From: Desulfoprunum sp.
Lineage (GTDB): Bacteria > Desulfobacterota > Desulfobulbia > Desulfobulbales > Desulfocapsaceae
Reading direction: 5' to 3'
Assembly (NCBI GenBank): GCA_030696435.1
Contig: JAUYSF010000259.1
Location: 1-8,351, forward strand
Length of the DNA: 8,351 bases
Under the pieces are notes generated by a model, which saw only the letters and a program-made list of their open reading frames with translations, had not been told where the DNA came from and did no database searches. The translations under genes and the position numbers were made by a program. Shown piece after piece: positions 1 to 5,791 of this stretch. Each line of letters opens with the position of its first letter. Position 1 is the stretch's first letter.

Positions 1-1
1 C

Positions 2-370
2 AAGATTATGTATAAGGTCAGCGGCGAATCACCCTGGCCCAAATATCAGATTTGGCAGCTTCCTGAAAGATTGATTTGGGTAGTAATCGCTGGAGCGGTA
101 CTTGCGATGCTGCCTCTCAGTTCAATAAAGATTTTCGGGATTAACATTCTGATACTTATAAGTATAATTTATTGTTTTCAAGGCTTGGCAATTTTTTCTT
201 ATTTTTTGCATAAATGGAATGTGCCAATAGTTTTTCGGTCATTTCTCTATGTCATTGTTGTCTTTCAATCCTTTGGAACAATACTTCTTCTCGGCGTCGG
301 CCTCTCCGATGTTTGGCTGGACTTGAGAAAACTCAAGTTGCCGACCGAACCCGAGACGATAGATAATTGA
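2..370 (+). CDS. DUF2232 (YybS-like) membrane protein, 3' part
   Basis: The reading frame is open to the left edge, so this is the C-terminal part of a longer protein; the ATG at 8 is probably internal. What remains is about 122 residues with three hydrophobic, probably membrane-spanning stretches (roughly residues 22-42, 47-70 and 80-102), ending in a charged tail rich in D, R, K and E. The pattern of a W-x-LPERLIW entry, a YCFQGLAIF helix and a final GLSDVWLDLRK matches, from memory, the C-terminal end of the DUF2232/YybS family of polytopic inner-membrane proteins. No biochemical role is established for the family that I can state. Its position 72 bases before rplI on the same strand fits the known order rpsF-rpsR-DUF2232-rplI-dnaB, so cotranscription with rplI is likely. 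An unrelated polytopic membrane protein is the main alternative. Confidence 0.8.
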   Translation, partial: KIMYKVSGESPWPKYQIWQLPERLIWVVIAGAVLAMLPLSSIKIFGINILILISIIYCFQGLAIFSYFLHKWNVPIVFRSFLYVIVVFQSFGTILLLGVGLSDVWLDLRKLKLPTEPETIDN

Positions 371-378
371 AACACGTA

Positions 379-411
379 AAGTTTTCTACAGGTACTGATT
401 CCTGTAGACTT
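379..411 (+). promoter_or_regulatory. Hairpin in the rplI leader
   Basis: A perfect 8-base inverted repeat, TCTACAGG at 385-392 and CCTGTAGA at 401-408, encloses an 8-base loop. The stem can be lengthened by AAG (379-381) pairing with CTT (409-411) across a three-T bulge. It lies between the DUF2232 stop and the L9 ribosome binding site, 18 bases before the AAGGAG. No T-run follows, so it is not an intrinsic terminator. It could be an mRNA processing or stability element, or a protein-binding site; the role is inferred. Confidence 0.5.
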
Positions 412-429
412 GCAAGAAGAGAACACTAC

Positions 430-435
430 AAGGAG
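430..435 (+). promoter_or_regulatory. Ribosome binding site of rplI
   Basis: AAGGAG lies 7 bases before the ATG at 443. It fixes the L9 start there and rejects the in-frame TTG at 410, which would put a non-homologous 11-residue extension ahead of the usual L9 N-terminus. Confidence 0.85.
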
Positions 436-442
436 TCTAAAA

Positions 443-892
443 ATGGAACTCATACTCAAAGAAACCATCAGCACCCTTGGTTTGGAAGGTGATATCGTCA
501 CCGTAAGACCAGGATACGGGCGTAACTATCTTTTACCAAAGAAAAAAGCAGTATTGGCCAACAACCAAAACCGGGCCATGCTTGCACAGAACAAGGCAGC
601 TATCGAGGCCAGGCGTCAAAATGAACGCATGCAGGCAGAGCAGCTCTCCAAGAAAATTTCAGGAATCGAAATCGTAATCGAGCAGTTGGCAGGTGATGAC
701 GGCAGACTTTTTGGTTCTGTGACCAATGCCGACGTCTCCAGCAAATTTGCCGAGCACGGTATTGAAATCGACAAGAAAAATATCCTTCTCCCCGATCCGA
801 TCAAGACCGTGGGAATCGCCACCGTACAGGTCAAAGTTGGATTTCAGATGACAACGGAGATCACCGTAAAAGTGGTCCCAACCGCCGCCTGA
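443..892 (+). CDS. rplI: 50S ribosomal protein L9
   Basis: Encodes a 149-residue L9, the usual length. L9 binds 23S rRNA near the L1 stalk and reaches across towards neighbouring ribosomes, helping to keep the reading frame. The N-terminal domain begins MELILKETISTLG and carries the L9 signature: G-D-I-V-x-V-x-x-G-Y-G-R-N-Y-L-L-P at about residues 15-31. A long charged, Ala/Gln-rich connecting helix follows (about 41-75), then the C-terminal domain with GRLFGSVTNADV (about 90-101) and a PDPIKTVG-like segment (about 117-124). The glycine normally found after NYL-x-P-[KR] is a lysine here (PKKKAV). The ATG at 443 is chosen because of the AAGGAG 7 bases upstream and because it matches the family N-terminus. 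It is probably cotranscribed with the DUF2232 gene and ended by the terminator at 1003-1044. Confidence 0.97.
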   Translation: MELILKETISTLGLEGDIVTVRPGYGRNYLLPKKKAVLANNQNRAMLAQNKAAIEARRQNERMQAEQLSKKISGIEIVIEQLAGDDGRLFGSVTNADVSSKFAEHGIEIDKKNILLPDPIKTVGIATVQVKVGFQMTTEITVKVVPTAA

Positions 893-903
893 AACTGAAT
901 CAC

Positions 904-977
904 ATACCCGGCTTTTAGCCTCTGCAATCGGTTCATCTCACCGCAAAGGGAGAGCGTTCGGCAGAGTGCCGGGGTAT
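904..977 (+). other. Branched, potentially structured RNA segment
   Basis: The space between rplI and the terminator contains nested complementarity. ATACCCGGC (904-912) pairs with GCCGGGGTAT (968-977) with one bulged G. Inside it CTCTGC (920-925) pairs with GCAGAG (961-966). Inside that CGGT (929-932) pairs with ACCG (940-943) around a 7-base loop, leaving a purine-rich AAAGGGAGAG segment (945-954) unpaired. I see no credible open reading frame here and do not recognise a known riboswitch or RNA family. It may be a folded 3' UTR, the body of a 3'-derived small RNA ending at the terminator, or chance. Confidence 0.35.
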
Positions 978-1002
978 CGTGAAATAATCTGGCCTCGACA
1001 AG

Positions 1003-1044
1003 ACACACCATAAAGGCACTTGCCTTCATGGTGTGTTTTTGTTT
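1003..1044 (+). terminator. Intrinsic terminator after rplI
   Basis: ACACACCAT (1003-1011) pairs with ATGGTGTGT (1028-1036). After one A/C mismatch the stem continues with AAGGC (1013-1017) against GCCTT (1022-1026) around the loop ACTT. A T-rich run, TTTTTGTTT, closes it at 1036-1044. The 14 paired bases plus T-run make a strong rho-independent terminator for transcripts coming from rplI. There is no T-run on the opposite strand, so it works in one direction. It separates rplI from dnaB. Confidence 0.9.
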
Positions 1045-1132
1045 ACACTGAAGCCAAAATTTTCCATCCCTTGCCTCCTTTTTTCTTGTCGGATATGAAC
1101 GAATACGCCCATAATACCAATCAGTCCTCTAC

Positions 1133-1137
1133 AGGAG
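1133..1137 (+). promoter_or_regulatory. Ribosome binding site of dnaB
   Basis: AGGAG sits 5 bases before the ATG at 1143. The in-frame ATG at 1095 is preceded by a pyrimidine-rich stretch with no Shine-Dalgarno match, so this site favours 1143 as the dnaB start. Confidence 0.6.
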
Positions 1138-1142
1138 CCGCA

Positions 1143-2483
1143 ATGCGTATTCCTCCGCAAAATCTCGAGGCGGAACAAGCCGTGCTTGGCTCCATACTCC
1201 TCAAAGACAGATCGTTCAGCACAGCACTTGAGCTCATCACCTCATCGGATTTTTATAAAGACGGACACCGAATAATCTTTGAGGCTATGATCGACCTTTT
1301 TGAAAAAAATGAGCCTCAAGATCTTCTTACTATCTCAAATCACTTAAAAGACCTGAATAAGCTCGATGACGTTGGCGGAATCGCCTATCTCTCAAGTCTG
1401 ACCTCTATCGTCCCGGTGACGGCAAATATTGCCAGTTATGCAAAAATCATCCGCCAGAAATCCATCCTGCGAAGATTGATCAACGTCAACACCGATATTG
1501 CCTCGCGCTGCTATGAGGAACAGGGAGATATCGATATCCTCGTCGATGAAGCCGAGCAAGCTATTTTTGATATTGCCGGTTCAAAGAGTAACCAGCATTT
1601 TGTTTCCATCAAACAGATAGTCCCTCAGGCCTTTGCGACCGTAGAGAACCTCTTTAAACGAAAAGAGCTGATCACCGGTGTACCGACCGGTTATTACGAA
1701 ATCGACAAGATGACCGCTGGCCTGCAGCCATCAGATCTCATTATTCTGGCTGCCAGACCATCCATGGGAAAAACCGCCTTTGCCATGAATATTGCCCAAC
1801 ATGCCGCCATGATTGGTAAGATTGGGGTAGGCATATTCAGCCTGGAAATGTCCAAGGAACAATTGGTCATGAGACTCCTGAGTTCTGTGGGCAAGATTGA
1901 CTCACAACGCATTCGTACCGGCAAACTGCAGAACGATGACTGGCCAAAACTTACACGGGCCGTGGGCATGTTGACGGAAGCCCCCATCTATATAGATGAT
2001 ACTCCCGCAATATCCGTACTTGAGATGCGTGCCAAGGTCCGTCGACTGGCCTCTCAGCACGACATAGGCATGATCATTGTCGACTATCTGCAACTCATGC
2101 AGGGCCGCACCAATACTGAAAACAGGACACAGGAAATCAGTGAAATCTCCAGATCCCTCAAGGCACTAGCCAAAGAACATCATATTCCGGTTGTGGCACT
2201 CTCTCAGCTCAACCGCAGCCTCGAGAGCAGGACGGACAAGCGGCCTATGATGGCTGATCTGCGTGAGTCGGGAGCCATTGAACAGGATGCCGATGTCATC
2301 TGTTTCATTTACCGGGATGAAGTCTACAACAAAGCTGAAGACAACCCCAATCGAGGAACGGCTGAAATCATCATTGGCAAGCAGAGAAACGGCCCAACCG
2401 GCGCTGCCAAATTGACATTTCTTAAAGAATTCACTATGTTTGAAAACATGAGTCACTACAGCGGATCAGAGGAACAGCTCTAA
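1143..2483 (+). CDS. dnaB: Replicative DNA helicase DnaB
   Basis: Encodes a 446-residue hexameric replicative helicase of the RecA/DnaB type, which unwinds DNA 5'-3' at the fork and binds the DnaG primase. The N-terminal domain starts with the family hallmark RIPPQNLEAEQAVLGSIL. After a linker, the C-terminal ATPase domain shows Walker A ARPSMGKT (204-211, with K210 and T211), a SLEMSKEQL motif, Walker B IIVDYLQLM with D314, the ALSQLNR segment, and the RESGAIEQDAD and GKQRNGPTG motifs near the end. There is no intein, although DnaB Walker A is a frequent intein site. The start at 1143 is chosen for its AGGAG; the ATG at 1095 would add 16 residues (462 in all) and remains possible, while the TTG at 1020 lies inside the terminator and is rejected. 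dnaB follows rplI as in many bacteria, but a terminator lies between them, so it needs readthrough or its own promoter in 1045-1142. It is likely cotranscribed with leuS. Confidence 0.96.
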   Translation: MRIPPQNLEAEQAVLGSILLKDRSFSTALELITSSDFYKDGHRIIFEAMIDLFEKNEPQDLLTISNHLKDLNKLDDVGGIAYLSSLTSIVPVTANIASYAKIIRQKSILRRLINVNTDIASRCYEEQGDIDILVDEAEQAIFDIAGSKSNQHFVSIKQIVPQAFATVENLFKRKELITGVPTGYYEIDKMTAGLQPSDLIILAARPSMGKTAFAMNIAQHAAMIGKIGVGIFSLEMSKEQLVMRLLSSVGKIDSQRIRTGKLQNDDWPKLTRAVGMLTEAPIYIDDTPAISVLEMRAKVRRLASQHDIGMIIVDYLQLMQGRTNTENRTQEISEISRSLKALAKEHHIPVVALSQLNRSLESRTDKRPMMADLRESGAIEQDADVICFIYRDEVYNKAEDNPNRGTAEIIIGKQRNGPTGAAKLTFLKEFTMFENMSHYSGSEEQL

Positions 2484-2567
2484 TATAGTTTTTGTCGTAG
2501 AGCATACAACCATCGATTGTGAGCCGATCAAGCTGCAATTCAAGGTCAATCCATAGAGGCTAACCGT

Positions 2568-5063
2568 ATGACCAGTAGTCAGGGCAGCAGCAATAGATAT
2601 GATTTCAAAGGCATAGAAGCCAAGTGGCAAAAAAACTGGGCAGAGAACCGGACCTATCGCACTGCAGAAGATGCACCGGGAGAAAAATACTATGTCCTCG
2701 AAATGTTTCCTTATCCTTCAGGAAGAATTCACATGGGACATGTCCGCAATTACTCCATCGGAGATGTTGTTGCCAGGTATAAACGCCTCCGTGGTTACAA
2801 TGTCCTCCATCCCATGGGCTGGGATGCCTTTGGACTCCCTGCCGAAAATGCCGCCCAAAAGAACAACAGCCACCCAGCGGTCTGGACTTATGACAACATC
2901 GATTACATGCGCAAGCAGTTGCGCCAGCTCGGCCTTTCCTACGACTGGGATCGGGAAATTGCCACCTGCAATCCGGAGTATTATCGCTGGGAGCAGCTGA
3001 TTTTTCTTGAAATGTGGGAAAAGGGCATCATTTATCAAAAAGTTACAACAGTCAACTGGTGCGAATCCTGCCAGACAGTTCTTGCCAATGAACAGGTTAT
3101 TGAAGGGACCTGCTGGCGATGTGATGAGCCTGTTCTTCCTCGTAAAATGAACGGCTGGTTCTTCAAAATTACAGCTTACGCAGAAGAACTACTGGCAGAT
3201 CTGGAGAAGTTGAGCGGCTGGCCGGAAAAAGTCGTCACCATGCAGCGTAACTGGATCGGCAAATCCACAGGGCTAACCTGTGCTTTTCAGGTCGATGGTC
3301 TCGATGAAAAAATCTCTATCTTCACCACCCGACCCGATACTATCTTTGGTGTGACCTTTATGTCGATCGCCCCGGAGCATCCTCTCGTTGAAACTCTTAT
3401 CTCCGGCTATGAAAGACAGCAAGAAGTCCGGGATTTTGTCGAACAGATCGGCACAGAAAAGCAGCGCAAGAGTGTTACTGAGGAGCCTGAGAAAAAAGGT
3501 GTTTTTACCGGCCGCTATTGCCTCAATCCATTCAGCGGCAAGAAACTGCCCATCTTTGTCGCCAATTTTGTCCTTATGGAATACGGTACCGGTGCCGTTA
3601 TGGCTGTCCCGGCCCATGACGAGCGTGATTTTGAATTCGCTCGAAAATACGCACTCGATATCGTCCCCGTTATCATGCCTGTAGGGTCTCATCTCGTCGC
3701 TGAAACAATGGAGCAGGCATATACCGGGCCTGGAATTCTCGCAGCCTCCGGTTCCTTTACCTCTCTACCCTCCGAAGAAGCGAAACAGAGGATCATCGAT
3801 TTTGCAGTCGATCATCAGTTCGGGGCGCCTCATGTCACGTATCGCCTCAGAGACTGGGGAATTTCACGACAGCGGTATTGGGGGGCGCCCATCCCGATGT
3901 TGCACTGTGAAAAATGTGGGGTCCAACCTGTTCCTCGACAGCAATTACCTGTGGTTCTGCCGGAAGATGCCGATGCTGGGAGCAGCAAGTGTGACCCCCT
4001 GCATCAACGTCCTTCCTTTTATACAACCACCTGTCCGATCTGCCATGGCACTGCTCGTCGGGAAACCGATACCATGGACACTTTTGTCGAATCATCCTGG
4101 TATTTTGCCCGTTACACCTGTCCAAGATTCACGGATGCCCCGCTCGATAAGAAAAAAGCGTCTTTCTGGCTGCCCGTTGACCAGTATATCGGTGGGGTGG
4201 AACATGCCATCCTGCATCTTCTCTATTCCCGTTTCTTTACCAAAGTACTGCGTGATCTTGGCTATATTGACATTGATGAGCCCTTTACCAATCTGCTCAC
4301 CCAGGGCATGGTCATCAAGGATGGTTCGAAGATGTCCAAATCCAAGGGTAACGTTGTTGACCCCCATGACCTCATCACCGAATACGGCGCTGATACCGTT
4401 CGTCTTTTCAGCCTCTTTGCCGCCCCTCCGGAAAAAGACCTTGAATGGAATGCCCAAGGAGTAGAGGGGGCTTCACGTTTCATAAACCGGATATATCGTT
4501 TTATTGAAAACAATAAGCGGATTATCTCAGCTGGATCCGAAAATAGCCTGGAACTTGGAGAGGCAGGCCGCCTCCTGCATCGCAAAACCCATCAAACAAT
4601 CCGCCGGGTGACTGAAAATATTGAAAACAATTTCCATTTTAATACCGCCATCAGTGCGATCATGGAACTCTTCAATATCCTTACAACTACCGCCGATATT
4701 GTGAAAGAAGCGAGGGCAGAGCCACTTGTTGTCAAAAAAGCCCTCGAAGTGATCTTGATCCTCCTCTCGCCTATGATTCCGCATTTCTGCGCCGAGATGT
4801 GGGAGACTCTCGAAAACCGTGGTTCCATTGAATCCGCGCCATGGCCTCAATTTGACGCCCAGGCTGCACGCGAAGATCAGTTGACTCTTGTCATCCAGGT
4901 CCAAGGTAAGGTTCGCAGCCGCCTGGAAGTACCTGCAGATATTGAAGATGATCAGCTGATCAAGCTGGCGCTGACAGACGAGAACGTCTTAAAATTCACC
5001 GAAGGTCAGACGATAAAAAAGACTATTGTCGTCAAGAAGAAACTTGTGAATATCGTTATTTAA
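2568..5063 (+). CDS. leuS: Leucyl-tRNA synthetase
   Basis: Encodes an 831-residue class I aminoacyl-tRNA synthetase that charges tRNA-Leu with leucine in the cytoplasm. Visible in order are HMGH (55-58), the first ATP signature; a zinc-type cluster C165-x2-C168 with C182-x2-C185; the CP1 editing domain with the threonine-rich TTRPDT (253-258) and GTGAVMAVPAHDERD, whose final Asp (354) matches the editing aspartate of E. coli LeuRS; a second Cys cluster C447-x2-C450 with C489-x2-C492; the RETDTMDTFVESSWYFAR segment; KMSKS (588-592); the anticodon-binding helices; and the C-terminal domain ending in a KKxIVVKKKLVNIVI tail. Catalytic and editing motifs are intact and the length is normal. AGAGG at 2555-2559, 8 bases before the ATG, supports the start. 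It lies 84 bases after dnaB and 94 before lptE with no terminator in either gap. No T-box or leucine attenuator is visible upstream. Confidence 0.98.
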   Translation: MTSSQGSSNRYDFKGIEAKWQKNWAENRTYRTAEDAPGEKYYVLEMFPYPSGRIHMGHVRNYSIGDVVARYKRLRGYNVLHPMGWDAFGLPAENAAQKNNSHPAVWTYDNIDYMRKQLRQLGLSYDWDREIATCNPEYYRWEQLIFLEMWEKGIIYQKVTTVNWCESCQTVLANEQVIEGTCWRCDEPVLPRKMNGWFFKITAYAEELLADLEKLSGWPEKVVTMQRNWIGKSTGLTCAFQVDGLDEKISIFTTRPDTIFGVTFMSIAPEHPLVETLISGYERQQEVRDFVEQIGTEKQRKSVTEEPEKKGVFTGRYCLNPFSGKKLPIFVANFVLMEYGTGAVMAVPAHDERDFEFARKYALDIVPVIMPVGSHLVAETMEQAYTGPGILAASGSFTSLPSEEAKQRIIDFAVDHQFGAPHVTYRLRDWGISRQRYWGAPIPMLHCEKCGVQPVPRQQLPVVLPEDADAGSSKCDPLHQRPSFYTTTCPICHGTARRETDTMDTFVESSWYFARYTCPRFTDAPLDKKKASFWLPVDQYIGGVEHAILHLLYSRFFTKVLRDLGYIDIDEPFTNLLTQGMVIKDGSKMSKSKGNVVDPHDLITEYGADTVRLFSLFAAPPEKDLEWNAQGVEGASRFINRIYRFIENNKRIISAGSENSLELGEAGRLLHRKTHQTIRRVTENIENNFHFNTAISAIMELFNILTTTADIVKEARAEPLVVKKALEVILILLSPMIPHFCAEMWETLENRGSIESAPWPQFDAQAAREDQLTLVIQVQGKVRSRLEVPADIEDDQLIKLALTDENVLKFTEGQTIKKTIVVKKKLVNIVI

Positions 5064-5145
5064 TACTATATTTTTACTGCTAATCCGCTCAGCAACTGAG
5101 AAAAAGCCTCTCGCGTATGGTGTGCATTGTTCCTCTTACCTCATC

Positions 5146-5150
5146 AGGAG
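5146..5150 (+). promoter_or_regulatory. Ribosome binding site deciding the lptE TTG start
   Basis: AGGAG lies 7 bases before the TTG at 5158. From this start the protein begins with a short basic segment and a clean lipoprotein signal peptide; in-frame starts further upstream lack a Shine-Dalgarno match and would lengthen the signal unnaturally. Confidence 0.8.
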
Positions 5151-5157
5151 ACAACCG

Positions 5158-5682
5158 TTGAAAACATTTAAGCGAATAGTACCACTCTTTATTAGCACGA
5201 TATTGTTGCTGGCTTCCTGCGGCTATCATAATCCTTATGTCTACTCAGGACCTGCAAAAACCATTTACATAACCGAATGGAAAAACCGGACCAGCGAGCT
5301 TTCTCTCGATTCCAAAATATATCGATCGCTGGCCCGCTGGTACCAGAAGGCCGGATCCCTGCATGTTAGTAAAAACAAAGCAGGTGCAGACCTCATTCTG
5401 GCAGGAGAAATCGTCTCCATCTCCCTCCCCAGCCTCGGTTATGGCGCAAACAGAGAATCTGTTCAAAACAGAGTGCGTATGCGGGTCCGCTACATCCTCA
5501 AAGATATCGCGAGTGGCAAGGTTCTCATAGAAGAAACAAACGAAATGTGGGATGAACCGTATCTCACCTCATCAGGAGTATTCGGCTCAAGCGAGAGTGA
5601 AAAAGACGCCATGGACACGATCATAGACCAGCTTTCACAGAAGATCTATCAAAGAACCCTGGTCGAAATCCCCAAACTCTGA
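5158..5682 (+). CDS. lptE: LPS-assembly lipoprotein LptE
   Basis: Encodes a 174-residue lipoprotein. The signal peptide has a basic start (K2, K5, R6), a hydrophobic core and the lipobox LASC with the lipidated Cys at 21. The mature protein begins CGYHNPY, the CGY-type start typical of LptE/RlpB, then shows an ITEWKNRTSE strand with the conserved [FW]-x-N-[RT] feel, an ADLILAGEI strand, a long central RVRMRVRYILKD strand and a C-terminal amphipathic helix (DAMDTIIDQLSQKIYQRTL). LptE plugs the LptD barrel and helps place LPS in the outer leaflet of the outer membrane. LptE sequences diverge strongly, so the call rests on the lipobox, the secondary-structure pattern and the leuS-lptE order, which is also found in E. 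coli. The holA gene that often follows is absent; a terminator comes 18 bases after the stop. The start is TTG, supported by AGGAG at 5146-5150. Confidence 0.85.
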   Translation: MKTFKRIVPLFISTILLLASCGYHNPYVYSGPAKTIYITEWKNRTSELSLDSKIYRSLARWYQKAGSLHVSKNKAGADLILAGEIVSISLPSLGYGANRESVQNRVRMRVRYILKDIASGKVLIEETNEMWDEPYLTSSGVFGSSESEKDAMDTIIDQLSQKIYQRTLVEIPKL

Positions 5683-5700
5683 TCCCTTTCCTCCATCGTT

Positions 5701-5738
5701 AAAAGGCCGATTTCCACAAGGAAATCGGCCTTTTTTTT
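5701..5738 (+). terminator. Intrinsic terminator after lptE
   Basis: A perfect 15-base-pair stem: AAAAGGCCGATTTCC (5701-5715) pairs with GGAAATCGGCCTTTT (5720-5734) around an ACAA loop, followed by an unbroken run of eight T (5731-5738). It ends the dnaB-leuS-lptE transcript. Its four leading A bases give only a short T-run on the other strand, so it is mainly one-directional. Confidence 0.95.
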
Positions 5739-5770
5739 GACATATCGTCAGTATTCGCTATGTATATATT
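5737..5770 (+). promoter_or_regulatory. Possible promoter for the dus gene
   Basis: A perfect -35 hexamer TTGACA (5737-5742) begins in the last two T bases of the terminator run. An AT-rich TATATATT (5763-5770) lies downstream and could hold the -10 box, but the spacing is 20-22 bases rather than the usual 17, so this would be a weak or regulated promoter, or the match is partly chance. It would place the transcript start just before the ATG codons at 5792 and 5798. Confidence 0.35.
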
Positions 5771-5791
5771 TTGCATCAATACGCATCTCTT

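Noticed and set aside
844..1029. A 61-codon - strand frame across the rplI-dnaB gap
   Set aside because: It runs over the rplI 3' end, the folded segment and the terminator. It shows no recognisable family, and the base pairing of the region is better explained by RNA structure.
904..1044. Known riboswitch classes (c-di-GMP, cobalamin, TPP, SAH, fluoride) or SRP/6S RNA
   Set aside because: The signature conserved cores of these families, as I remember them, are not present in the segment.
1020..1142. Extending DnaB to the TTG at 1020
   Set aside because: This start falls in the terminator loop, has no ribosome binding site, and the added residues do not resemble a DnaB N-terminus. The ATG at 1095 is kept as an alternative to 1143.
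1749..1780. Intein at the DnaB Walker A site
   Set aside because: This is a common intein site, but the Walker A coding sequence is continuous and the protein has normal length.
2484..2567. Possible T-box, leucine attenuator or promoter before leuS
   Set aside because: The 84-base gap is too short for a T-box, holds no leader peptide with leucine codons and no terminator hairpin. A TTGTCG-like hexamer has no acceptable -10 partner.
3273..3692. A 139-codon - strand open frame inside the leuS editing domain
   Set aside because: It is antisense to strongly conserved coding sequence, has no ribosome binding site or recognisable domain, and is a shadow frame.
3802..4464. A 220-codon + strand open frame inside leuS
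   Set aside because: It lies wholly inside leuS in another frame, overlapping the conserved Cys cluster and KMSKS coding region. Its translation is compositionally odd (rich in S, P, R) and shows no domain, so it is a shadow of leuS.
5088..5105. Hairpin CTCAG-CAA-CTGAG after leuS as a terminator
   Set aside because: The stem is only 5 pairs with a 3-base loop and is followed by A bases, not T, so it cannot be an intrinsic terminator for leuS.
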